From Aliiroseovarius sp. S1339 (GTDB taxonomy: Bacteria > Pseudomonadota > Alphaproteobacteria > Rhodobacterales > Rhodobacteraceae): a DNA stretch of 64,000 bases. The stretch is from contig NZ_JALPQG010000005.1 of assembly GCF_023195695.1 (NCBI RefSeq), forward strand, positions 124,001-188,000. Direction: 5' to 3'. Positions 8,722-16,571 of this stretch are shown piece after piece; the stretch's first letter is position 1, and each line of letters opens with the position of its first letter. A program made the position numbers and the translations under genes. The notes below the pieces were generated by a model. The model had not been told where the DNA came from. It did no database searches and saw only the letters and a list, made by a program, of their open reading frames with translations.

Positions 8722-9813
8722 TCAATTCTCGCCGACAACGCGCATGGCGTAGTCCGGCAGTTCTGGAACGGCGACATTCGGCGCGTCACCTGTCAGGCTT
8801 TCAAGGAAGGCGACAAGATCGGCCGCCTCTTCGTTGGTGAGGTCCAGCGCGGGCAGTTGCTCGTTCCCTGCGTTATAGAAATCAACAACATCAGCCAGTG
8901 TGGCGTGGACGCCGGAATGCATGTAGGGCGCAGTTTGGCCCACATCCCAGAGCGAGGGCGTCGCGAATTTACCGTCGTCGCCATCATCTTTTGTGACCGC
9001 ATAGTGCCCTGCATCTTCACGCAAGTTCATGTAGTTCGGCGTGCCAAGGGTGGCGAAGAAGCGCAGCATAATGATCTGGCGCTCTGCATCCTCTTGCAGC
9101 TCGGTGTTGCCGGGAACGCCCGTGGCGTGAACACCACCATCCGAGAGCGTTGGGCCATTGTGGCATTCGATGCAGCCTGCTTTGCCAGCGAACAAATCCA
9201 TGCCGCGCGTTGCTGCTTCAGAAAGCGCAGCCTGGTCGCCATTCAGATAGGCATCAAAGGGCGCGCCTTCGGTTCGAATGGTTTTGAGATACTCGCCAAG
9301 CGCGCTGTAAATCTTGCCACCGTAAGGATCACCTCCAAAGGCTTCCTCGAACATTTCAACATATTCCGGCACTTGCTTCAGCCGTTCCTGTGCAAGGCGG
9401 CTGTCCATGTGCATGGTGTGACTCTCAGTCATCATATCGCGCGAGACGGTGCTCATGTCGGCGCCGTCAAGGCGGCCGTCCCACATCAGCACGTTGCTGA
9501 ACGAGGTGTTGAACAGGGATTTCGCGTTGCGAAAGTGCACGCCGCCTGCATAGGCGTCAGACAGCGCCTGACCGTCGCCCCAGCCATTGACAGGGTCGTG
9601 ACAGGACGAACATGAATTGCCGACATCGCCAGAAAGGCGGTCATCAAAGAACAGCATCTCGCCCAGTTTTGCTTTGGCTTGGTTGACCTCATTGGGTGCG
9701 GGTAAAGGCGCAAAATCTGCGGCCCGACCTGTTGCAGGGGCTGACGCAAGAACAAGCAGCAAAGCCGCGGTTCCTTTCAACATCTGATATCTCGTAAAGT
9801 GCCTGCTTCGCAT
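8722..9813 (-). CDS. idrP: second di-haem cytochrome c peroxidase-like protein, first gene of idr operon
   Basis: A 363-residue periplasmic di-haem protein with a signal peptide ending near G-R-A-A-D. Haem motifs are C68-S-S-C-H72 and C214-I-E-C-H218. It is a clear but divergent paralogue of the next gene, sharing the C-terminal pattern H-N/S-G-x-x-A/E-T-L-A-D-V-V-x-F-Y-N-A-G. A pair of distinct peroxidases with a Rieske/molybdoenzyme pair matches the IdrP1/P2 arrangement. Start ATG 9813 has GGAGG eight bases upstream. About 185 bases separate it from the upstream kinase gene on the same strand. The tandem-repeat operator candidate lies in that gap. Confidence 0.87.
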   Translation of the reverse strand: MRSRHFTRYQMLKGTAALLLVLASAPATGRAADFAPLPAPNEVNQAKAKLGEMLFFDDRLSGDVGNSCSSCHDPVNGWGDGQALSDAYAGGVHFRNAKSLFNTSFSNVLMWDGRLDGADMSTVSRDMMTESHTMHMDSRLAQERLKQVPEYVEMFEEAFGGDPYGGKIYSALGEYLKTIRTEGAPFDAYLNGDQAALSEAATRGMDLFAGKAGCIECHNGPTLSDGGVHATGVPGNTELQEDAERQIIMLRFFATLGTPNYMNLREDAGHYAVTKDDGDDGKFATPSLWDVGQTAPYMHSGVHATLADVVDFYNAGNEQLPALDLTNEEAADLVAFLESLTGDAPNVAVPELPDYAMRVVGEN

Positions 9814-9939
9814 TGCAAAGACCTCCCAGTTGATGCGGCTCAAGAGCGATCAAGGGCGTTCAAACACATGTCCTGAGACGCAGATCACCCCTGATTGCTC
9901 CCAAAAGCATAGGCAGGCACTTGCGCTGATTTGTTTCGG

Positions 9940-9979
9940 GCAGAGTTACAATTTGCGATATTTTGTGACATTTTGTGAC
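9940..9979 (-). promoter_or_regulatory. tandem 10-bp direct repeats, candidate response-regulator site
   Basis: On the minus strand GTCACAAAAT occurs twice back to back (9979-9960). A 7/10 match (ATCGCAAATT) follows, then a weak fourth unit starting GTAAC. Ten-bp phasing places each unit on the same DNA face, as OmpR/PhoB-family dimers require. It lies about 147 bases upstream of the first idr gene and 20 bases past the kinase stop. Binding by the regulator at 12273 is inferred. Confidence 0.5.
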
Positions 9980-9998
9980 GGCGCGTTTTGGGCGACTG

Positions 9999-12188
9999 TC
10001 AGGCTGTTTGCAGCATCTCTTTGATGCGCTGTGCAAGCTGTGAGGGTTCGACAGGCTTATTTAGGAAGCCGGGCTTTGGACCATGTAAGTCCAGATCGCT
10101 TTTGCGATAGGCAGAACAGAACAAGATGGGGCATTGCGGGCGCAGCGCGCGGATTTCAGCGGCCACTTCATCACCCGACATTTCCGGCATCACCAGATCA
10201 AGGATGACCAGATCGTAACGATCCGAGTTGTCGCGGAACCTTGCAAGGCCCGATGTGGCATGGCTGAAAGCTTCAACCTGATAGCCAAGACGCTGCAGAA
10301 GGCGCCGGAAAATCGACGCGACTTCGACTTCGTCATCAATGATCAGGATCTGGCCGCGACCGCGTGGCAGGGCTTCGGCTTGTGGGACTTTGGCCAGCGC
10401 CAATTGACCAGCCGCTGGCAACCACAGGATAAAGCGCGCGCCCTGCCCTTGCTTGCTGTCGACCGTGATCTGCCCGCCCATCTCCTGAACAAGCCCTTGA
10501 ACAACAGCCAGGCCCAGACCTGTCCCCTTGCCGATTGGCTTGGTTGTGAAAAACGGCGCGAAAATGCTTTCCAAAGTAGACTGTGACATGCCTTGGCCAT
10601 CATCTTCGACGGTAAGTCTGACCCAGCCGTCGTTGCGCGCAGCCAGCCCCGGCGGCTCTGTCTCTGGTGGGCTGACCGAAATTTTGATCAATCCGGATTT
10701 ACCGCCAATGGCTTCAGCGGCATTGGAACATAAGTTCATAAGGATCTGGTGCAGGTGGGTCGGGTCCGCCAGAACAGAGCTTGGACAGTCGCGATCTGGC
10801 GTTTCAATAACAATCGTGGGCGGCATGGCGGCGCGCAGCAAGCGGGCAACTTCGCCAATTACGGCGCAAAGATCGGTGGCAACAGCAACGCCCGGTTCGC
10901 GGCGGGCAAATGTCAGAAGCTGGCGCACAAGACTTTGCGCCCGCCGGGCGGCGATGTCGATCTGTTCAACTTCGCCAGCGAGGTCACTGCCCTCTTCCGC
11001 ATCCAGGGAGGCCATATGCGCCGCGCCAATGATTGTTGTCAGGATGTTGTTGAAGTCATGTGCGATACCGCCTGCCATAAGGCCCACGGCCTCCATCTTC
11101 TGGGCACGGGTCACTTGCTCCTGAGCGCGGCGCTTTTCGGTGATATCCTCTCCGATGCCAATGAAATTACGCACCATGCCGTCTGCGCCCTTGAGCGGTA
11201 AGATCGTGGTTTCCGCCCAATAGCTGCCGCCTGATTTTCGCAAGTTGCGAAACACACCGTGCCACGGCTCGCCACGCATCAGGTTCTTGCGTATATCGCC
11301 ATAGGTCGTGTCCGGTGTATCGCCGGACTGGAGCATTCTGGGGGTTTTGCCCGTCAACTCGTTCAGGCTCCAACCGGTAACTTCAATGAATTTCGGATTG
11401 GCGTATTCGATATGGCCATCGGTATCCGTGATCAAGATTGTTGCGGGGCTTTGCTCGACCGTCTCTGCCAACAGCTTTTGTGACTGTTCAAGGCGGCGTC
11501 TGTGGACCAACTCTTCCGACAAGTTGTCCATCGCTTGCCGCATATCGCGCAGAAGCAGCATCATGAGAAATCCCAGCGACAGGGCAACCGTCACAAGCGC
11601 GAACATCGACACGAAGCCAACACCAATAAGAGTTTGCCCGGTGGAAACCGCCGCGGCGACACGTTTGGTGCTCAGATCACGGTTTTGCTGCCAAATCTGC
11701 TCCAACTTGCTAAGCGCAAAGATTGCGGCGCTGTCATCGACGCGGACCAGCGCATCTGTTTGTGCAGCAGGCCAACCCTCGCGCGCGGCCTTGGTTGCTA
11801 TTGGCAGTTTCGCCTCATACTGCGCGATTGTGGCGGCTATGGCGGTCAGGGCAAGGCGTTCTTCGTCCGGCAAAGGTTCAGCAAGGTAGTTACTGAGCAC
11901 AGCGTCGAATTGTTCCAGTTGAACAACAACGCGGCTTCGATAGACCTCTTCCCCTCGTAGCACGTAGTTTTTGAAATTATGAATGATACCGCCATAGCCA
12001 AGGTAACCCCGCAGCGAGCTGATCCAGTCACCCTTCTTGGCGGTTTCATCGGTGTATCCGGCCCAACTGGCGGCAACTTCCTTGAATTGAGCCCGGGTTT
12101 GCATGCCAAGAAACAGACCCGTTACAACAGTAGAGATGAGCAGAATAGACGCGGCCAAGCCGATTAATCTGCTCCGTGTAATAGGCAT
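9999..12188 (-). CDS. membrane hybrid sensor histidine kinase (PAS-HisKA-HATPase-REC)
   Basis: A 729-residue sensor. Transmembrane helices at about 8-28 and 186-213 flank a helical periplasmic domain of about 155 residues. A PAS domain (about 240-352), a phospho-acceptor helix with His377 in G-G-I-A-H-D-F-N-N, an ATPase domain with D-D-G-Q-G-M and G-T-G-L-G-L-A, and a C-terminal receiver domain with V-I-L-D-L-V-M-P-E follow. The stimulus is unknown; the genomic position suggests it governs the idr operon. ATG 12188 is chosen because it opens a classic positively charged start; a GTG 33 bases upstream is possible. It is divergent from the response regulator with 84 bases between them. Confidence 0.9.
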   Translation of the reverse strand: MPITRSRLIGLAASILLISTVVTGLFLGMQTRAQFKEVAASWAGYTDETAKKGDWISSLRGYLGYGGIIHNFKNYVLRGEEVYRSRVVVQLEQFDAVLSNYLAEPLPDEERLALTAIAATIAQYEAKLPIATKAAREGWPAAQTDALVRVDDSAAIFALSKLEQIWQQNRDLSTKRVAAAVSTGQTLIGVGFVSMFALVTVALSLGFLMMLLLRDMRQAMDNLSEELVHRRRLEQSQKLLAETVEQSPATILITDTDGHIEYANPKFIEVTGWSLNELTGKTPRMLQSGDTPDTTYGDIRKNLMRGEPWHGVFRNLRKSGGSYWAETTILPLKGADGMVRNFIGIGEDITEKRRAQEQVTRAQKMEAVGLMAGGIAHDFNNILTTIIGAAHMASLDAEEGSDLAGEVEQIDIAARRAQSLVRQLLTFARREPGVAVATDLCAVIGEVARLLRAAMPPTIVIETPDRDCPSSVLADPTHLHQILMNLCSNAAEAIGGKSGLIKISVSPPETEPPGLAARNDGWVRLTVEDDGQGMSQSTLESIFAPFFTTKPIGKGTGLGLAVVQGLVQEMGGQITVDSKQGQGARFILWLPAAGQLALAKVPQAEALPRGRGQILIIDDEVEVASIFRRLLQRLGYQVEAFSHATSGLARFRDNSDRYDLVILDLVMPEMSGDEVAAEIRALRPQCPILFCSAYRKSDLDLHGPKPGFLNKPVEPSQLAQRIKEMLQTA

Positions 12189-12272
12189 CGTCTTCTTCCC
12201 GATCAGGCGAACCGGTTGCACTGCCGGTGTATTTGAGCGACATCAAGAAGGACTGAAAGAGGGGTGAGGTCA

Positions 12273-12995
12273 ATGGCTGAGAGAATTCTTGTCGTCGATG
12301 ACGACCGGCAGCTGACATCTTTTTTGGATCGTTTTCTGAGCAAGCAAGGCTATCGGGTCACAACCGCCGGGACGGCAAGTCAGATGGGACTTGCTATGGA
12401 ACATCAGGAGTTTAACCTGATTGTTCTCGACATCGGTTTGCCGGATGGTGACGGGTTCGAACTCACGCGGGAATTTCGAAAACACTCTAACTTGCCGATC
12501 ATTGTTCTGACGGCGCGCGATGATGTTTTTGACAGGGTTATTGGGCTGGAGCTGGGGGCGGACGACTATATCACCAAGCCGTTCGAGCCCCGCGAATTGC
12601 TGGCACGCGTCAAATCAGTTCTGCGCAGAAGCGGCGCGGATGATGCCCCCGTTCTCGAAGGCGCCCCGGAACGGTATCGCGATTTTTCCGGCTTCCGGAT
12701 AGACTTGGTGTCTCGCATGCTCAGCCTGAGAGACGACGGCACCGAGATCAACGTGACGTCAACGGAATACGCCTTGTTGCTGGCGTTGACGGACACCCCG
12801 GGGAAAGTTCTGGCGCGTTCGGAGATCCTTGAGGCGCTCTACGGCAACTCCACCGCCGTCACCGATCGCGCGATCGACGCTCACATGGTGCGTCTGCGCC
12901 GCAAGCTGGGCCAAGGGGACGGTGAAGCGCCCTTGATCCGCACAGTCCACGGCGTGGGCTATACGATTGCAGCAAGTATTTTAAACGTCTCCTAA
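12273..12995 (+). CDS. OmpR/PhoB-family response regulator
   Basis: A 240-residue two-domain regulator. The receiver domain has acidic D10-D11, phosphorylation site Asp53 in V-L-D-I-G-L-P-D-G-D, and the conserved Lys in T-K-P-F-E-P. The C-terminal winged helix ends in the usual R-A-I-D-A-H-M-V-R-L-R-R-K-L and R-T-V-H-G-V-G-Y. It probably pairs with the divergent kinase. ATG 12273 is preferred over an in-frame alternative at 12264, with purine-rich GAGGGGTGAGG just upstream. The tandem repeats at 9940-9979 are its most plausible site in this window. Confidence 0.92.
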   Translation: MAERILVVDDDRQLTSFLDRFLSKQGYRVTTAGTASQMGLAMEHQEFNLIVLDIGLPDGDGFELTREFRKHSNLPIIVLTARDDVFDRVIGLELGADDYITKPFEPRELLARVKSVLRRSGADDAPVLEGAPERYRDFSGFRIDLVSRMLSLRDDGTEINVTSTEYALLLALTDTPGKVLARSEILEALYGNSTAVTDRAIDAHMVRLRRKLGQGDGEAPLIRTVHGVGYTIAASILNVS

Positions 12996-13137
12996 GCGCT
13001 CCTCACAGAGGATTCATGCAACCTTCTACTTTTAATTGAGCGAGGCTATCTTGGTTTGAGGCAAACCGTCCTAACATCATGAAATGCCACCGACTGTCGC
13101 CCTTATGCCCGCGCGGATGATCATACATCTGCCGCTT

Positions 13138-13169
13138 TTTTCTCGCTGCGAACGCGCGCAGCGAGAAAA
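13138..13169. repeat. 13-bp perfect inverted repeat
   Basis: TTTTCTCGCTGCG (13138-13150) and CGCAGCGAGAAAA (13157-13169) flank a 6-base loop. The T-run is on the left and the A-run on the right, so on neither strand does a T-tract follow the stem. It is therefore not a standard terminator. Confidence 0.7.
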
Positions 13170-13234
13170 TCGAATTCACACTCTGGGCTCGTTCCTGACC
13201 TTCGCCGCGCTCTGCACTAAGGGCCGCTTTTCGT

Positions 13235-13392
13235 ATTGGGTCAGAATTGCTTGACGTTTGGGTCAATATTGAATGACGTGATTTTCTTGTTTCCTGAGGT
13301 TTTGGGCGCCAAAAGAGTCAAAGGTTCGTGACGTTCCACATATTTGTGGAATGTCATACGAACCTGACCCAAGTGTCATAGCGTGACCCAAT
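13235..13392. mobile_element. small repeat-bounded element, MITE or deleted IS remnant
   Basis: The left end reads ATTGGGTCA, TTGACG, TTGGGTCA, ATGACG. The right end read inward on the other strand gives ATTGGGTCA, ATGACA, TTGGGTCA, ATGACA, so the two ends are multi-box inverted repeats. Between them lies an imperfect hairpin centred near 13343 with arms GGTTCGT...TTCCACA and TGTGGAA...ACGAACC. There is no coding capacity. The architecture suggests a non-autonomous or internally deleted insertion sequence, perhaps IS21-like. Confidence 0.5.
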
Positions 13393-14016
13393 CCCCTCAT
13401 TTGCCCGCTTGGCCTGTTGCGTTGATCTGACTTCCTTTTTAAAAAAAAGCAGGGCTGATTTGCAGGACAGACGGCGAAGCCGCCTGTTCCTGCTGATCTG
13501 CCACGTGGCGAACGCGGATGGGGGCGTGGCAATGCTATTCGACAAAAGTGGTGCGGCCCGCAGCGCAGCGAGGACACGGCCTTGTCTAATGGGGTTGCCC
13601 GAGGGGGAAGGCCGCGCCTTCACCCTGACGCGACGACGGGACATTCGGTTTAGCCCGAACCCCTAGGAGCCAGAATTCCTCAGGTATGGCAGGGCGTCGG
13701 CCTGCCTCGATAGGGGTTTCGCAGGAGCCTGCCGGTAAGCTGTAGCCTTCGGCCCATAACCCTCTGGGTCGGCAGTGGCGTATTTCCGACCACGCGGCTT
13801 ACAGAGCTTCACAGCGGAAACCACCATTCATTCATCGGCTGTGAAAGCGCACTTCGTCTCGCATCGCCGCTGTTCGTAGATGAGATGCTGCGCGATGCAG
13901 GAATGGACGCTACCTGATTGGTGTTCTCACAGTCATCGTCAACGGCCATTCGCAGAATGGACATCAACCAGTTGTTGCCATGTAACTAAAAGGTTGAAGC
14001 AGCGTTTGCTTTTTGA

Positions 14017-14580
14017 TCAGAAAAACCGCCGAACCGCTTGGCGATATTCGCGGAATTGTTCCCCGTATTCCCGCGCAAGCCAACGTTCCTCTATGAATAT
14101 GGCAACCAAATAGATCAGTGCCCAAATCATCAACGTTGCGATTGCAAATGAAACAGGGATGAGCAAAGCCCACCCGGCAAGGCCGAACCAAGTAGCAATA
14201 TAAATTGGATTACGTGAGTATCGAAATAACCCGTCGGTGCGCAGCCCTTCTTTCGACCCAAATGCGTTAGCCCAACCAAGCGCTATCGTTGCGCCAAATG
14301 CAATGGCGAAGCCGCAAGCAAACAACAGGATGGCCAGAAACTTTGCTGGCGCAGAAACAGGCAACCCGATGCGCCAAACATAGAGTATCGAGAAAATGAT
14401 TGACCCGTAGACCACGATCCGAAACAGGGTCATAAACACTATCTTTTTTCTTGGTTGGCCTTCAGGAGGCGGCCAAAATCTGAAATTCGGATTGATGAGT
14501 TGATATGTAACAAGCGCCAAAAGAATGGAGCTTGATATGAACGTCAGAATGGGAAGCGTGCTAAGCAGGAGATCAATCAT
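14017..14580 (-). CDS. isoprenylcysteine-methyltransferase-like membrane methyltransferase
   Basis: A 187-residue integral membrane protein with about five hydrophobic helices. It carries the conserved core of the ICMT/PEMT-like family near the C-terminus: F-R-Y-S-R-N-P-I-Y-I-A-T, then E-E-R-W-L-A-R-E-Y-G-E-Q-F-R-E-Y. Family members transfer a methyl group from S-adenosylmethionine to a lipid or prenyl substrate; the substrate here is unknown. No strong ribosome-binding site precedes ATG 14580. The gene is more AT-rich than its neighbours and stands alone between remnant DNA segments, so lateral acquisition is possible. Confidence 0.78.
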   Translation of the reverse strand: MIDLLLSTLPILTFISSSILLALVTYQLINPNFRFWPPPEGQPRKKIVFMTLFRIVVYGSIIFSILYVWRIGLPVSAPAKFLAILLFACGFAIAFGATIALGWANAFGSKEGLRTDGLFRYSRNPIYIATWFGLAGWALLIPVSFAIATLMIWALIYLVAIFIEERWLAREYGEQFREYRQAVRRFF

Positions 14581-14767
14581 ACGCGCATCTTAGATAGGCA
14601 GTTTGCCTTGGCAACTGGATCATGGGAATGAATGACCCATTGGTCCGCACTGCCGTCATTCTGGAAATGGAAATGCTGCACGATGGATGATTGGCCAGTC
14701 TGGGGAAGCCGCGCCGCAGAGATGGACGCTTAGCCCAATGTCCAGTCAGGACCGTGAGCCCTGCGCC

Positions 14768-15214
14768 ATGATCGGCCGGATTTCTGCGGGAGCGTTGGGG
14801 GCCGGGCTGCCCCCGCGCGATCATTTGGTTTCGCGACAGCACCAGAAGCTTGTGCGTTCGCAAATCGTTAAACGGGTGTTTGCTGTGCAGGACGTTTTCG
14901 TACCGGCGATAAAGCTTACGGATCTGCCGAACATTTTCGTCGATGACACAATTCGCTCGGTCACATATTTCCACATGCTTTTCGACCAACACGAGGTCAT
15001 CTTTGCAGAAGGCGCACCAACCGAAAGCCTGCTTACTGGACCCGACGCGCTAAGGGCGCTCGGCTCTGAAGCGCGAGACGATATCCTGACCCTTTTTCCG
15101 GAAGTCACCGAAGTGGATCATGTCCCGGTGCCAGCCCGTCGCATCCCGCCAGATGAGTTGCAGAAACAGCTCATCGAACGCCATTTGAAAATCCACAAAC
15201 CTAGTGTGGAATGA
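14768..15214 (+). pseudogene. truncated Hint-domain protein (C-terminal half)
   Basis: Residues from R-I-S-A-G-A-L-G-A-G-L-P-P-R-D through V-S-R-Q-H, V-P-A-I-K-L-T and L-F-D-Q-H-E-V-I-F-A-E-G-A-P-T-E-S match the second half of the Hint_2 proteins that are multicopy in Rhodobacteraceae. The first half, with the catalytic cysteine region and the N-terminal calcium-binding or secretory part, is missing upstream, where the sequence is non-coding. About 148 codons remain open. I treat it as a decayed fragment; expression as a short protein cannot be excluded. Confidence 0.7.
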
Positions 15215-15247
15215 GCGAGCGCAACTTTTCAGAGAGCCAATGCTTTT

Positions 15248-16423
15248 CTAAGGACAATACTTCGACAACCATCCGTTAAGAACGTTTAGCTCCTCGGTGT
15301 AAGCGCCCGCCTCATCATTGGCTTGATTTACGGGATCAGCAGACCAGGCGGCATATCCCGATACTGGAAGACGTACGCCTTCGTGACGAACGTCGCCCAG
15401 AGTGTCCTTGTCTTTGATCCAGTCATACAGCGTCCCATCAGGCGCTTTGTAAGTGGTCACAGAATGAAGCGCTTCGCACGTCGCCTGGTGTTGGCTTTCA
15501 TGTTCGTAAGCAGCCGTCAGAACGATGTCTGGAATGCATTCAGCAGCGGCTGAAGCAGCCGATGGCAAAGTAATCTTGCAGCTGCGAACATCCGTTTCTG
15601 CGAGGGAGTTCGGCTGCATGGTTCGAGTCGAGTAATCGGCGGCATTCGCGGTACTTTGCGCGCTGGTGTCACTTGATACCGAGACCGTTCCATCCGGTGC
15701 GACCGTGACCGTGCCGTCTACTACTCCGGTCACAAGGTCGGCAAATGACAATGCCTGATTGCCCGCTGCCTTGTGAAGCCGCCGTTGACTGTCCATCCAA
15801 AACCCGGTCCTTTCATCCGCCCCATTCATCCCAGTGGCTTGCGCGTGAGCAATCAGCGATAAATCGGTGTTGGCGGCGATGTAACTTTCGACATGTTGTT
15901 TTTCCAATTCGACCAACCGGCAAAGGCACGGCGCAGCTTTTCCAGATTCAGCAACAACGTTCACGGTCCGATCGGCCTTTCCGATTGCGTGTAATTTGGG
16001 TGGCAATTTCAGCGTGACAGCAGCCATGTCCGAGGCCGAAAATGATCCGGGAAACTGGCTCATCGATGCAATCGGTGACAGCTCCCAGATAATATCGCCC
16101 ATGTTCTTGGGCATGGTCTCTTTGCCAGTCCACTTCTGGGTCGACTTATCGCAGGTCAGAATGATGTTTGGATCGGGTCCGCCTGGCCGGGTCGTTGTTA
16201 TCCGAATTTGCGTAGGACAAGAATTTGCGGTGCCGCTTACAAAAGACAACTGCATCGGCGAGGGACCATTATAGGTGCCTTCCAGCGGAAGTGGGTTGCA
16301 TCCGCACATGTCAGACTGGGCCGTAACGCTGTTATTGCCGATGCCATGCGCGCGCAACGGGTCCATTGTTCCAAGTAAGAGCCCGCCCGTGAACGAGACA
16401 AAAAGAGCTATTCGGGTCAACAT
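15248..16423 (-). CDS. secreted protein with HExxH motif, possible metalloprotease
   Basis: A 391-residue protein with an N-terminal signal peptide (cleavage near L-R-A-H). I do not recognise the family. Near the C-terminus A-Y-E-H-E-S-Q-H contains a perfect HExxH zinc motif (His308, Glu309, His312). A downstream acidic segment, N-D-E-A-G-A-Y-T-E-E (Glu371 onward), could give the third ligand of a gluzincin-type site. Several cysteines (C-G-C, C-L-C and others) suggest disulfides in the exported protein. Start ATG 16423 is preferred because six G residues lie six bases upstream; an ATG at 16429 directly abuts them. The protease role is inferred only from the motif. Confidence 0.7.
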   Translation of the reverse strand: MLTRIALFVSFTGGLLLGTMDPLRAHGIGNNSVTAQSDMCGCNPLPLEGTYNGPSPMQLSFVSGTANSCPTQIRITTTRPGGPDPNIILTCDKSTQKWTGKETMPKNMGDIIWELSPIASMSQFPGSFSASDMAAVTLKLPPKLHAIGKADRTVNVVAESGKAAPCLCRLVELEKQHVESYIAANTDLSLIAHAQATGMNGADERTGFWMDSQRRLHKAAGNQALSFADLVTGVVDGTVTVAPDGTVSVSSDTSAQSTANAADYSTRTMQPNSLAETDVRSCKITLPSAASAAAECIPDIVLTAAYEHESQHQATCEALHSVTTYKAPDGTLYDWIKDKDTLGDVRHEGVRLPVSGYAAWSADPVNQANDEAGAYTEELNVLNGWLSKYCP

Positions 16424-16571
16424 TTGCATCCCCCCAACATTTCTCCAATGACAATTCTTACCACCAATTGAAGCTCAGAACAAAAATCGGGCGAAGGCAA
16501 ACAAATCGCAGGCCTAGATCGAAAGGCGTTTCAAACCCGACGCAAGACGTCTTGGACCATGCGTTTAGATA

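Larger units (their letters stand above)
12996..14016. other. gene-free, decayed mobile-element-like stretch
   Basis: About 1 kb without a gene I can support. It contains the 158-base repeat-bounded element at 13235-13392, a strong hairpin at 13138-13169, and GC-rich sequence around 13450-13700 with short direct and inverted motifs. That last part looks like the leftover of an integrative or mobilisable element, though no relaxase, integrase or transposase frame survives. An 87-codon frame on the minus strand (13003-13266) has no family features and is probably non-coding. Confidence 0.5.

Noticed and set aside
9830-9856. FNR/ANR-type box upstream of the idr operon
   Set aside because: TTGAT and ATCAA half-sites occur but are 14 bases apart, not the required 4.
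13138-13169. Rho-independent terminator for the response-regulator gene
   Set aside because: The stem is perfect, but the T-run is on the wrong side for transcription in either direction.
13003-13266. 87-residue minus-strand gene
   Set aside because: No ribosome-binding site or family features; it overlaps the hairpin and the end of the MITE-like element and is better explained as decayed DNA.
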